Origin: Nemophila menziesii
Taxonomy: Eukaryota; Streptophyta; Magnoliopsida; Boraginales; Hydrophyllaceae
Length of the DNA: 64,000 bases
Reading direction: 5' to 3'
Assembly (NCBI GenBank): GCA_029959085.1
Contig: JARWIR010000042.1
Location: 3,814,544 to 3,878,543, forward strand
In this document: positions 11,597 through 22,939 of the stretch, one piece after another
Numbering within the stretch: position 1 is the first letter of the stretch
How the letters are laid out: the number at the start of each line of letters is the position of its first letter
The notes under the pieces: model-generated
Told to the model about the DNA's origin: nothing
Database searches by the model: none
The model's input: only the letters and a program-made list of their open reading frames with translations
Position numbers and translations under genes: made by a program

Positions 11597-12006
11597 GGGT
11601 TTGTTTGGATGAAGGGATAAGGAGGGAAAAGATTATATTAAAGGATTCTAACAATCCATTCCTTTGTTTGTATTACACGGGATTGGAAGGGAAAGGTTAG
11701 TAAAGGATTCTTACAATACCTTATGTCCTTACGTATTCAATCCTTTCAATTCGGTGGAATTAGAAGGGAGGGATTCTTTTATTATGTTGTAATGTCTAAA
11801 TTATCTTTCTTTGTAAAATATTCTTATAGGGGTATATGAGTCATTTAGTTATAAAAAAATCCCTTTCTCCTATTATTCCTCTAATCCAAACACCGGATTT
11901 CTGTAATCCTTTAATAAAAAGATTTAATATTCTCCTTTCAATTCCTTTATTATACTCTCATTTCCTATCCTTTACTAAATAATCCTTCCTTAATCCAAAC
12001 AACCCC
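11597..12006. mobile_element. Tourist-like (PIF/Harbinger) MITE
   Basis: 410 bp with inverted ends gggtttgtttggat and atccaaacaacccc, flanked by tta on both sides (11594-11596 and 12007-12009). This is the 3 bp TWA target typical of PIF/Harbinger elements. No coding capacity. The interior is rich in aaggatt and aatcc motifs that could also pair. Confidence 0.85.
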
Positions 12007-12356
12007 TTAGGCTCCATAAAATTTGGGTTCCGAAGTACCGTTTAGGTGGCTTTGGACCTGTCCGGCTTGCTTAAGCATAATTAGCAGATAGGATGACGTG
12101 ATGCTAACTTGTCTCATCATCTAAATAAATATTAATCGATTAGGTTTATATAAAAAAATAAAAATATATATTACTTTTTTTTCTAATCTTATATCACCTT
12201 TTAATGAAAATTTTGAACACTAACTAAATTATTTTTCTATTTTAAGTTTTTTTCAATTGGTGAAATAAAAATAAATAATACATAACATTGCTTTAAATAA
12301 AACTTGTATTTAACATGTTGCATGACAAACTTGTAGGGGTAAATCACTAAAATAGT

Positions 12357-12609
12357 AACCATTGGGACTGGCTCAATGGCCAGGACCTTGACTCTCGTCT
12401 AGGAGGTACAGTGTTCGAATCCTCTCAACCTTGTTATTTTTTTAGCCCTTAAAGGGGGTAAGCAAGAGGTGCAAGGTTCGAGTCCCTTCCCTGAACATGG
12501 GTAACCTAGTTTTGATTAAGTGGAAGTATGCATGAAGAGGCGTGTATATTTCCTATAGGGATAGTCGTGATGCGCGTAAGGTGGCCCAGACACCCATACA
12601 TCAAAAAAC
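12357..12609 (+). mobile_element. tRNA-derived SINE, copy 2
   Basis: Head with box A ggctcaatggcc and box B gtgttcgaatcc, then a second tRNA-like ggttcgagtccc, body with catgggtaacctag, and 3' end acacccatacatcaaaaaa. Flanked by a perfect 15 bp TSD, aatcactaaaatagt, at 12342-12356 and 12610-12624, which fixes both ends. Confidence 0.9.
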
Positions 12610-12624
12610 AATCACTAAAATAGT

Positions 12625-14068
12625 CGTTTTACATCCTATTTTTTTATAAAAAATAAACCCTAGTTTTATCAAAACAAGTTTCTTATAGTTAAAATCATCT
12701 AAAAAATTATTTTAAATAATTAAGCATATATTATATATTGATTTTTTGAATCAAATAACAAATAATTTAGTCTACCAATATTATTTTTTAATATATGTTT
12801 CCTAACCCCTAAAACTGAAGTCTAGTAAATGATATTATATATTATACACCTTCTACGAGTAAAAAAATTATAATAAATGGTGTGACAAAATAATATTTGA
12901 CTAGATCTAAATGTAATAGTCGCATGTTTTTTAGTCAAGAAAAATAGTTGTTTAACCCAATTCTTTTTTTGTCAAAGAATATTTTTTTTATTTAATATCA
13001 AATGGTTATTATATTATGATTATTAATTACTATAACGAGATACGTGATATTAGATTAGTTAGATAGAAATTATAATTTATTTTTTAAATTTAAAATATAA
13101 AATATATATAATATAAATAACGTTTAGGAGGGGGAGGAGAGAGAAAGTTTTGTTCTCGCTTTTCTCTCTTCCTTCTTTCATTTATTTTCAGTTTTGCTCT
13201 TTGCTTCTCAAATCCTTTGATCGTTCCGGTGCTAAGAGTATCATTTTGGTTAATTACACTTCGATGGTTCTTTTTTGTGATTTGGTTCCGATGAAGCGGT
13301 CGACGGGCCTGTTTGGCTTTTTTCTCCTTCTTGGGCAGACTTGCGGCGGACGGAGGGGTTTTGGGAGGTGACGGACTGGACGAGAGACGCCATACGGGGG
13401 CCACGAACCGGTCAGATTAGGTTACAGATGTGAAGGAGCGTGTACAGGTTAGTGAACGGTCTTTTAAGACGAAACTTTTGGACTAGAAATTGGACACACC
13501 AATGAAGACAACGGGTAAGTGTGCGCTGATTCTTAAGCCTAGCCCAACTGAAGTATTAGGTTTATGCGGAAATTATCGATATTGTATCATAAGGTATGAT
13601 ATTCGTGAAGTATTATTGATTAAATTATAGGTTGTATTGTTGATTCAGTTTGAGCATCTATGGTGGTTGGAATCAGTTGAAGAAACACCCTCTACGTAAT
13701 CGTTTCTCCGGGGTAACCCATATATTGGATATTTAGGGGGAATCGTGGTGTATTACATTGTTGCAGGTCACGGTTGCGGAGTTAACCGTGAATAGGTACC
13801 TCCCATTGTGGTGTGGATATTGTATCTTTGTTTGGTGTTTTTCAACGGGGAAACGGCTAAACTGGAGGGTCTATTTGGTTACTGGCTTTATGACATTAAA
13901 GACATTTTGGTTCTACAGACTAATGCGAGAAGATCGTTGATATATGTTGACTCTATTTTGTATTATGTAGATAGTGTATTGTATGTTGTTTTGATTGAAT
14001 AAAATGTTACTTTTCTAAAAAAAATAGAATCATTCAAATTTTGAAAAAAAAAAGAATAATAGTTGCAT
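12625..14068. other. Intergenic DNA, no gene supported
   Basis: AT-rich to about 13120, then a more GC-balanced patch (13120-13560) with open frames of 60-104 codons on both strands but no protein motif. A 104-codon minus-strand frame is basic and low in complexity and overlaps open plus-strand frames, so I do not call it. 13560-14040 shows nothing recognisable. Confidence 0.4.
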
Positions 14069-14073
14069 GTTGG

Positions 14074-15596
14074 TGGTGTTGCCTAGGGTGTGATAAAATA
14101 AGATAAATAAAGTCTAGAAAACTACGCACTCTCACCCTAGACAGACACAGTACTGCAAGTATTACAGGAAGTATGCAAGTTTTAGTTGATAAGTTGAGTT
14201 CGTTCTCAGGGACTTAAGTGTGTTAATCACGTGGGTAGGAATAACGAGTAAGAGTAAATAATTAAAGACAGAAAATAAAAGCAATAGATATTCAAAATTC
14301 AGAATTAAAACTAATTAAAACTAGGAAAATAAAGACAATAGAAATAAATACGAAGAATATGAGATGAGAGATATAGCTAAGGTTTTGCTAGTATGCACTA
14401 ATCCTTCTAATTCTTTCTATTACATCTAGTTAATAAGGGAGAATATTAGCTCTTGTATACTTAGTCAGGATTCTAAATTCCCATTCCTTAGACCTTGAGA
14501 GCGACTAAGGGGGCTACGGCACAACCAAGAAGCTGTTTTAAATAGGGTTATCAAACGCTACTAAGGCCCTAAGCAAACAATTCATTCAATTGGTGATATG
14601 GTGATTAAATTATACCCTAATGACTATCTAGTTAGAATCAGTTTTGTCAGGACTAATATCGACACTAGACGTTATGTGGTGGTTCAATAGTTAAACACCC
14701 AGCTAAGGTGACCATCTAACTACTATTAAAACAATCCTAAAGTGATCAGTTCTAGGACAGACAATAAATCAAAACACATAAACAAATATAAAGGTAAGAA
14801 GCTAATATCAATTTAAAACATGTAATTCCCAAATAAACTTAAATAGAAGAATTAGAATTCATAGTTTATACATGATGCAAAACCCAAGCTATGGGGAGTT
14901 CAGTTCATACGTGATGGAAATAAACTAAAAGAAATAATAAAAGACATCATCTTGCTCTCTACAATAAACTGGAAGAATAAAACCTTTAAGAACTAATTAC
15001 TATGAGGCAAGGATGAGCAAGGATGATTTACAAGTGATATAAGGGTGTATTTATAGGTGTTTAGAAGACCTAATTCGTTTTCTTGAGGGAGACTCAAATT
15101 CGTATGGAAATAAAGATAAATTCTGCTGAACCGTTTTGAGCATATCTTCTTCGTTATTGGTCGGTTTTTGCTCCACAATATACCAAAAGAATCCTCAGCG
15201 AATTATCTACGTTCCTATGAAAGGAATCTTCCAAAATCGGCTTCTTTTTGGAGTTATCACCACTTCTTTAGGCGTTGCTGCAGAAATTCAGATTTAGGCA
15301 GCTTTTCCTTTTCAATATTTTTAGCTTTTGTTTCCTTATCTCCAATTACCATGCTAATCTCTTTCCATATCTTGTAGTATTTGACTTGGACTCTAATTAA
15401 TCTCCATAATTATCTTTAAAGCTTCACACTAAATAAACAATTAAACCCAATATGCTCTAAAAATATTTTTTTACTAAATCAAGACTCAAAATAGGAAAGT
15501 GCACTATTTCTCAAGAAAATCGATTAGAAAGACTTCTAAATCACTAAAAATGATGTCTCATCCTAATATAAATCTATCACAAATGAGGAGACATCA
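14074..15596. mobile_element. Solo LTR (about 1.5 kb)
   Basis: A TG...CA-bounded segment of 1523 bp starts tggtgttgcc and ends gagacatca. It is flanked by a perfect 5 bp TSD gttgg at 14069-14073 and 15597-15601. There is no internal retroelement domain and no second LTR, so it is the product of LTR-LTR recombination. Read on the minus strand it begins tgatgtctcctc, a plausible gypsy LTR start, but I cannot fix the orientation. Confidence 0.8.
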
Positions 15597-15621
15597 GTTG
15601 GTCTAACAAAATGAACCCAAG

Positions 15622-15785
15622 CAACCAGTTGAGGTAGCTTAGCTGGACAACGCCTTGATATTTTTTTACCCCTAGATGGGATAAAGCAAGAGGTACAGGG
15701 TTCGAATAATGCATGAGGAGGCGTGTATATTTCCTATGGGAATAGTCGTGGTGCGCGAAAGCTGCTCCGGACACCATATATAAAA
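15622..15785 (+). mobile_element. tRNA-derived SINE, copy 3
   Basis: Head ggtagcttagctgg (box A) and gggttcgaat (box B), body shared with the 12357 copy (aggaggcgtgtatatttcct, then atagtcgtgg), and a short A-rich end. Flanked by a perfect 14 bp TSD aaaatgaacccaag at 15608-15621 and 15786-15799. It inserted within a few bases of the edge of the solo LTR, and is shorter than copy 2 because part of the middle is missing. Confidence 0.9.
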
Positions 15786-15829
15786 AAAATGAACCCAAGT
15801 AAAAGAAAGAGGTAGCCTTATTTGACTAT

Positions 15830-16631
15830 TGTTGGATTTTATGTTAAAAGATGTATATTGTTAGCTTAACATTAATATAAAACATTAACTAAAACCTTTC
15901 CTATTCTTTTGGAAAAGTGGAAAAGACATTTTTTTGTGAAGAAAATGTCCCACATAAGAGCGGAGATAGAAAATCTAATAGTTTATAGTAGCTTACCTAT
16001 CTATTTCTTCCAAAAGAACTAAAGGCTATGAAAGCCAAAAGAGAAATGACAAAGCCCCACACGCGCGCACCACCACCACCCGCCCGACCCGGCGACGGCG
16101 TGGGCGTGGGCTCGTGGGGGAGTCACAAAATGAAATAATTTTTCTGAAGTGAATCCGGTGGAAGGTGACTAGCTCTTTATAGTAGTCGGTGGATAGTCAA
16201 CCTATTCAGCCAGATGACAAAATGCCCACCAATTTTGCTCCGGAAGACAAGTCTCCACAAATTACGCACCAGTCAACCGTTACAGGACTTGGTCTGAAAT
16301 TGAAAGCGTGGGTCAAATCAAAACCGCCAATCAATTAAGGAGGAAATCAAGGACACTAATTGTGGACGTTTTTTACAAAGACTCACTCCACCTACTCCCC
16401 TTCCCTATAAATACAGCAACTCCTCACTTGCCTCAAAGCTACGAAACATATACGAAAAGAAAAATATTTTAACAATATCTTTCCATGTAATTGTTTTCTT
16501 TACTGGTTTTTGTGTAATTGTTTCGTTTGCGTTTGTATTTCAATTCTTGTAATAGTTAGAGTTTACATTTATTAAAATTATTTTTTATTTTCTGGAAATC
16601 TATTTCTATTTTATCAAAACCAGTGATTACA
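15830..16631 (+). mobile_element. Solo LTR, copia-like (about 0.8 kb)
   Basis: 802 bp, starts tgttggatttta and ends gtgattaca, flanked by a perfect 5 bp TSD actat (15825-15829 and 16632-16636). A promoter-like ccctataaatacagcaac lies at 16404-16421, as expected for the plus orientation. A GC-rich, CAC-repeat patch occurs at 16060-16115. No internal domain remains. Confidence 0.85.
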
Positions 16632-16636
16632 ACTAT

Positions 16637-17143
16637 TAATTTATCCATTTACTTTGTCGAAAAAAACTTGAAATAACGAGAATGATCACTACAAAATGTT
16701 ACACTGGATGCTTCCATCGAAAGTATGTGTGAGTTGAGCGCTTATGAGGGATTGATGCTCCCCAAATATTGAGCTTCAAGGAAGAGAGAAGAGTGAATAA
16801 AGTAGAGGTGGTGGGACTGAGTTTTCTAAATCTATGTTAGCTCTTTTTTTAATTTCTAAGCAACCACATGGCTGACCTTTGCGTACGGATTCATTTAGCA
16901 TAGGTCAACACAATTAAGGAACAAACTACAAAAGGATCAGGAACAAGTACTGCTAAATATTAGTAAATTAATGTATACTCATATTAATTTACATTACAAA
17001 TAAATACACATATCAATATAATTAATATATAGAAGAACACTCACTAATTTATCTTACGGTGATAAATACAAACCATAAAAATCAAATAGACGAGGTCCTC
17101 AACGATTTTGGGACAAGCACTTGACTAGACGATTATGATTAAT

Positions 17144-17146
<3 letters not shown>
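16637..17146. other. Intergenic DNA, nothing recognised
   Basis: About 500 bp of AT-rich sequence with no significant open frame or repeat that I can identify. Confidence 0.4.

Positions 17147-17187
<41 letters not shown>
17147..17187. repeat. (AT)n microsatellite
   Basis: About 20 uninterrupted AT repeats end exactly at the 3' terminus of the first Helitron, consistent with insertion between A and T. Confidence 0.95.
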
Positions 17188-17188
<1 letters not shown>

Positions 17189-18647
17189 TAGGTAAAACCC
17201 GTGTCTGAAGACACTGAAGAAAAAATTTGTCGCGTTAACGGAAATCAAATACGGGTTCTAAGGGTGAAAGTCAAGGTTAAAGTTAGGGTTAAAGTTGTTA
17301 TTTTTTTGCTTATCAAGAAGAAGGTTAGGTTATAGTTAAGGTTAATGTTAAGGTTAAGGTTAGGGTTAAGGTTTAGGTCAACGTTAAGGATATGGTTAAT
17401 TTTAAGGTCAAAGTTAAGGTTAAAGTTGAGGGTTAAGGTAAAAGTTTAAGTCAAGGTTAAGGTTAAATTTAATTTTAAGATTAAGATTAAGTTAGATTAA
17501 AGGTTTAACAAAATTCCAGGGTTAAGGTCGAATATTAGCGCGATGATTCTTCATCTGTTTAAGGTTAAGGTTAAGTTTACAGTTAAGATGAAAGTTAAGG
17601 TTAAGGTTTAAAGTTAAAGGTTCAAAGGTTAAGGTAAATTTTAAGGATAAATGTTAAGGTTAGGGTTAGAATTAAAGTTAAGGTTAAGGTTAAGATTAAG
17701 GTTAAGGTATAAAGTTTAAGGTTCAAAGTTCAAGGTTTAAGGTTCAAAGTTAAGGTTAAGTTTTAACTTCAAGGTTAAGATTATGGTTAAGGTTTAGATT
17801 AAAGTTAATATGAAGGTGAAGGTAAAGGTTAAGGCTTGAGATTTAAGGGTTAAGGTTAAGGGTTTAAGGTTAAGAGTTACGGTTAAAGTTAAGGTTAAGT
17901 GAAGATGATGATAAGGCTTTTAGGTTTAAGGTTCAAGGTCAAGGTTTGAGGTTAAGATTAATGTTAAGGTTAAGGTAAGGTAAGGTTAAGGTTAAGGTTA
18001 AGGTTGATAGTTAAGGGTCTAATGTTATGGATATGACAAAATTCCAGGGTTAAGGTCAAATATTCGCGAGATGATTCTTCATCTGTTTAAGGTTAAGGTT
18101 AAGGTTACAGTTAAGATGAAAGTTAAGGTTAAGGTTTAAAGTTAAAGGTTTAAAGGTTAAGGTAAATTTAAAGGATAAATGTTGAGGTTAGGATTATAAT
18201 TAAAGTTAAGGTTAAGGTTAAGATTAAGGTTAAAGTTAAGGTATAAAGTTTAAGGTTCAAAGTTCAAGGTTTAAGGTTCAAGGTTAAGGTTAAGTTTTAA
18301 CTTCAAGGTTAAGATTATGGTTAAGGTTTAGATTAGAGTTAATATGAAGGTGAAGGTAAAGGTTAAGGCTTGAGATTTAAGGGTTAAGGTTAAGGGTTTA
18401 AAGGTTAAGATTTACGGTTAAAGTTAAGGTTAAGTGAAGATGATGATAAGGCTTTAAGGTTTAGGGTTTAAGGTTAAGGTTAATGTTAAAGTTAAGGTAA
18501 GGTTAAGGTTAAGGTTAAGGTTCAGGTTAAGGTTAAGGTTAAGGTTAAGGTTGATTGTTAAGGGTCTAAGGTTATGGATATGAGAGAAATTAGAGATTTT
18601 TGAGTAGTAATATGAGAAGTTAGGTACGTTCTGATTTATTATATAAA
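17188..18647 (-). mobile_element. Helitron A (right end uncertain)
   Basis: Sense is on the minus strand. The 3' end reads hairpin gtgtctgaagacac (17201-17214), nine bases, then CTAG (17188-17191) followed by T, the standard Helitron terminus. The 5' end is degenerate: ctgatttattatataaa at about 18631-18647 resembles the tctatataataaag start of the better copies. A second equally good candidate is at 19073, because 18583-18750 is duplicated at 19009-19160. There is no Rep/helicase coding, so it is non-autonomous. Confidence 0.6.
17260..18585. repeat. Degenerate TTAAGG hexamer array (Helitron A)
   Basis: Nearly all of this stretch consists of ggttaag-type units with variants (ggtttaag, ggttcaag, gggttaag). 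Superimposed is a higher-order direct repeat of about 530 bp: the landmark aaattccagggttaaggtc occurs at about 17510 and 18039. The plus strand is almost free of C, so strand asymmetry is extreme. Confidence 0.9.
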
Positions 18648-18750
18648 TATTATAAATTTATATTAAATGTAAAGAGTGATATAAGGTTTTTTTTTAATTT
18701 TTTTATTAAGTAAATAAGAATTAATTAATGGTATTATAAAAGTCCAAATC
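18583..18750 (+). repeat. Helitron 5'-end duplication, copy 1
   Basis: Starts at gagagaaattagag and spans the presumed Helitron end and its AT-rich flank; recurs at 19009-19160 with a few differences. It suggests two successive insertions of related Helitrons, or a local duplication. Confidence 0.7.
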
Positions 18751-19008
18751 GGATTTGCCCAATTGTTCTTAAGTGTTTCAAGATATTATTATTATCATTA
18801 TTGTTATTTTTAACTCCACCATATATTTCAATATTATTTTCCTTCATTGGTTTTTCGAAAAACCGTGTAGGTTAATACATTGCTCCCATATTTCCAATTT
18901 AAAAATTTTTCTTTTAAAAGATCAATGTGGTTTTTATATAGATATAATAATTGAGAAAATAAAAAATAAATTTTTTTAAGATATTTATGAGAAAAATAAA
19001 GAATTATG

Positions 19009-19160
19009 AGAGAAATTAGAGATTTTTGAGTAGTAATATGAGAAGTTAGATACATTCTGCTTTATTATATAAATATTATAAATTAAATGTAAAAAGTGAT
19101 TTAAGGTTTTTTTATGTTTTTTTATTTTTTAATTAAGATTTAATTAATGGTATTAATGAT
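19009..19160 (+). repeat. Helitron 5'-end duplication, copy 2
   Basis: Direct copy of 18583-18750, about 425 bp downstream. Here the terminal motif is closer to the family consensus (attctgctttattatata). Confidence 0.7.
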
Positions 19161-19241
19161 AGGTGGGGCCAGAAACGATCTTGGCCACCACTTATGTTTG
19201 GCCAGGATCAATCCTGGCCACCACTTATAAAAAACCTTGTA

Positions 19242-19245
<4 letters not shown>

Positions 19246-19323
<78 letters not shown>
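19246..19323. repeat. (AT)n microsatellite
   Basis: About 39 AT repeats end directly at the CTAG terminus of Helitron B, the same arrangement as at 17147-17187. Confidence 0.95.
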
Positions 19324-19324
<1 letters not shown>

Positions 19325-22300
19325 TAGGTATAGCCCGTGCCTTAAGGCACTATAAAACATAAAAACTGAGACAAATTAAGGTTAGGTTAAGGTTAATGAT
19401 AAGGTTAAGGATATGGTTAAGGTCAATAGTTAAGGGGTTAAGGTTAAGTTCAGGGGTAAGGTTAGAATTAAGGTTAATGTTAATGTTAAGGTTAAAGTTA
19501 AAGTAAAGGTTACTTTAATTTTAAGGTTAAGGATAAGGTTAATGTTAGGGTTAAGGTTAAGGTTAAGGCTTTGGCTAAGGCTACGACTAAGGATACAGTG
19601 AATGCTAAGGCTATGGTTAAATTTCAAGTTAAGTTTAAGGTTAAGTTTAAGGTTGAGGTTGAGGTTGAGGTTAAGGTAAGAGTTAAGGTTAATATTAAGT
19701 TTAAGGTTTAAGTTTATGGGTTAAGGTTTAAAATCAAGCTTTTGGTCAATGGTAAGGTAAGGTTAAGGTAATTTTAAGGTTGAGAAATTTGGGAAACTTT
19801 GTAAGGAATGGTTTTATATTATAAATTTAAGGTAAACGTTAGTATACCGATATATAACATTAATTTTAAAAAAATGTTTGATTAGCTCATATAATATAAA
19901 CGATCTTGTAATAAAAATAAATAAGAAAATATGCAATTAAGTTGTGATGCTCATTTGGTCATATTTTAATATTGATAAAAATTCAAAAGTTAGGTGTATC
20001 CTATTTTATATAGATATCTTATTTCGGTTAAGGTTAAATTTGCAAATTAAATAAGTATTAATTGTTTTTATGATTCAAATATAAAATGCAAAACTTGGTC
20101 TTTTAATAGCAAAAATTGTTTTTCTAATTTATACATGATAGATATTATATAACATATATAGCTACTTTGAGTATAGAATGACACGTACTTTATTAAAAAT
20201 AGAATGCTTAAACGTGTCTTTCATGAGTAATCATCTTTCAATTTGATTTATCCGTATGTTTGCTACATAGATGAGTTTATATTTAGATATATTTATTATT
20301 AAAACGACACTATTTTTTGAATACTATAAAATCCGAGATTGAGGAAAATAAATTTGTTACTTACTTGAGTAAAATATGAGGTAAAACGTAAGTATATATA
20401 TGTTTTTATTTTATATTAATTAATTATGAGAAGAATATGGAAATTATGAAAAGAATAAGGGGTTTTTAAGTATTAAGGTTAAGGTCTAAGGTTTAAGGTT
20501 TAAGCTTTAAGGTTCATGGTTCAACTTAAGATTAATTTTATAATTAAGGTTAAAGTTAAGTTTTAACTTTAAGGTTAAGATAAAGGTTAAAAAAGTAAAG
20601 ATGAAGGTGGGGGTGAAAGTTAAATTTATGGTTTAAGGTTTAAGTTTAAGGTAAAGGTTAAGGTTTGAGGTTCAAGGTTCAAGGTTTAAGGTTTAAGGTT
20701 AAGGTTAATTTTAATGTAAATTTTTAAGCTTTAAGTTTAAAGTTAAGTTTGAGGTTAAGGTGAAGATGAAGATTAGGTTTATGGTTTAAAGTTTAAGGTT
20801 TAGGTTTAAGGTGTAATATCTAAGGTTATGGTTAAGTTTAAGGTTAAAGTTGAGGTTAATATTATTGTTAAGGTTAAGGGTAAGGGTGAGGGTAAGGTTA
20901 ACGTTAACAATAAGGTTAAGTTTATGTTTAAGTTTAAATTTAAGTGTAAGTTGAAGTTTATGTTTAAGTTTAAGTTTAAGTTTAAGTTTAAGTTTAAGTT
21001 TAAGTTTAAGTTTAAGTTTAAGTTTAAGTTTAAGTTTAAGGTTAAGGTTAAGGTTAATGTTAGGTTAGGGTTAAGGTTATTATTTAAAAAGTTGAGGTTG
21101 GGGTTAAGGTTAAGGTTAAGGTTAAGGGGTTAAGGGGTTAAGGGGTTGAGGGTTAAGTTTAAGGTTAATGTTAAGTTTATGTTTATGGTTAAGGCTAAGG
21201 CTAAGACTAAGGCTACGACTAAGGCTAGGGATAAGTTTAATGCTAAGGATAAGGCTAAGGTTAAGGCTAAGGCTAAGGCTAAGGATAAGGCTAAGGCTAA
21301 GACTACGACTAAGACTAAGGCTAAGGCTAAGGCTACGACTAAGACTAAGGCTAAGGCTAAGGCTAAGGGTAAGACCAAGGCTAAGGCTAAGACTAAGACT
21401 AAGGCTAACGCTAAGGCTAAGGCTAAGGCTAGGTCGAGGGATAGGGCCAGGGATAGGGCCAGGGCTAGGGTTAAGGAGAAGGTTAAGGTCAAGTTTAAGG
21501 TTAATGTTAAGGTTAAATTTAAGTTAGAGGTTGATGTTAAGTTTAATTTAAGGTTGAGGTTGAGGTTGAGTTTTAGGTTAAGGTTAAAGTTAAGGTTAAA
21601 TTTAAGTTAGAGGTTGATGTTAAGTTTAATTCAAAGGTTGAGGTTGACTTTGAGGTTAAGGTTAAAGTTAAGGTTTAGGTTACGGTTAAGAATTTAGGTT
21701 AAGGTTAGAGGTTTAAGGTTATCGTGGATCAAATACAGAACTTTTAGATGTCTAATGGAGTGGGATAAGGGACAATTAAGTTTTTATTAGAAAAAAAATT
21801 AATGCAATTAATGTGAAGAAATTAATTAACGGACCAAAGACGATCATGCTCGTCTTTTTTGTAGAGGGTCCCACCCGTTTAAAAAAAGTACTTTATTATA
21901 TAGATATAGAGATATAATGAATAATGAATGTTAATGGTCAATTATCAGATTATTTTAATTATTAATTATCCTTTAAGTGTTTATTACTTTTAAATTTTTA
22001 TATGATAGACACATATATATATTTATTATCCTATGAATTCCATCTTGATTTTATAATATTCTATAAGTTTTTATTGGATGAATCAATATATTTCTTGTCT
22101 TGAAAAGTTATTTTTATAAAGTTGAAATGATTTCTTTCAAAATTATACATGTTTTGACAAAGAAAAAAAATAAAAAATTATTTAAATATTGTAATGTAAA
22201 GTGATTTTGTTTTTAATATATTATATCTAGTTGAACTTTTCTTATAATAAATTTTGAAAAAATTCTTAAATTTTTTAGTATTTTGTAAATTTTAATAAAA

Positions 22301-22530
22301 AGGAATAAATTTTATTTATATGAAAGTTAATTTGAATACTTATAATTTTATTTATATAAAGCTTAAATTGATTTCATATTATTTAATATTTTCATGCGTA
22401 TGTGTATATAATATATGAAAGAATGAGAAGAATTGGGGAATTATGAGACAAATGAGGGAATTATGAGATGAATGGGGAAGTTTGAGGATAAATAGGAAGA
22501 GTTATGTTTCATTCTGCTTTATTATATAGA
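19324..22530 (-). mobile_element. Helitron B
   Basis: Minus-strand sense. The 3' end has the palindromic hairpin gtgccttaaggcac (19337-19350), nine bases, CTAG (19324-19327), then T. The 5' end is tctatataataaagcagaat, ending at 22530 on the plus strand. An internal second 5'-like end (tctatataataaagta) sits at 21904, so the unit may be a composite or a read-through product. Whether B is one unit or nested depends on that site, but the same internal site and flank occur in unit C (24851), so B and C share one composite ancestor. No helicase ORF. Confidence 0.8.
19372..21720. repeat. Hexamer-derived array in Helitron B with sub-arrays
   Basis: Degenerate ggttaa units occur at both ends (interrupted at about 19790-20470 by AT-rich DNA), with near-perfect TTTAAG repeats at about 20935-21035 and GGCTAA repeats at about 21190-21435. 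The hexamer phase is kept across these transitions, so long translation frames without stops arise in several phases on both strands; these encode dipeptide repeats and are not treated as genes. Confidence 0.9.
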
Positions 22531-22939
22531 CTAGGTATAGCCCGTGCCTTAAGGCACTTCAAAACATAAAAATTGAGTTACTTGTCTACTTTCAGTTTTA
22601 ACATAGAAAATGTTTAAAAGATATGATGATATTTTGTCTTGAATATGTAAAAACCGAAATAATAGATAGAATGAATACGAAAGTGAAATAAAAAATGGTT
22701 ATTAAATTCAAATGCACCATAAATCCATGTACAATTTAAACAACTGATAAATAGATTAAAATACGAAAATAATCAAAGAGTATCATAATCTAAATGTGTG
22801 AATCATATAATCTCGAATTTTTAATATACATGCATAAATCTCATAACTCTACAAAGTATCATTGTGTCAACATACATATATCTGAAGAACTCAAGATTTT
22901 TTTTTTCTATTGACGGGAATCGAACCCAGGTTTGATGGG

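Noticed and set aside
13090..13404. Possible 104-codon basic protein gene on the minus strand
   Set aside because: Low complexity, overlaps open frames on the other strand, no domain, no clear promoter or conserved motif.
14069..16636. One complete LTR element formed by the two LTR-like segments
   Set aside because: The two segments are unrelated in sequence and each has its own perfect 5 bp TSD, so they are separate solo LTRs.
17260..18585. Interstitial telomere
   Set aside because: The unit is TTAAGG/TTTAAGG, not the plant telomere TTTAGGG; only scattered variants resemble telomeric units, and the array sits between Helitron termini.
20828..21610. Long plus- and minus-strand open frames of Lys/Ala/Val/Leu/Arg repeats in Helitron B (and the parallel ones at 24182-24650)
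   Set aside because: They follow from the six-base repeat period and appear in several frames on both strands; no domain, no conserved start context.
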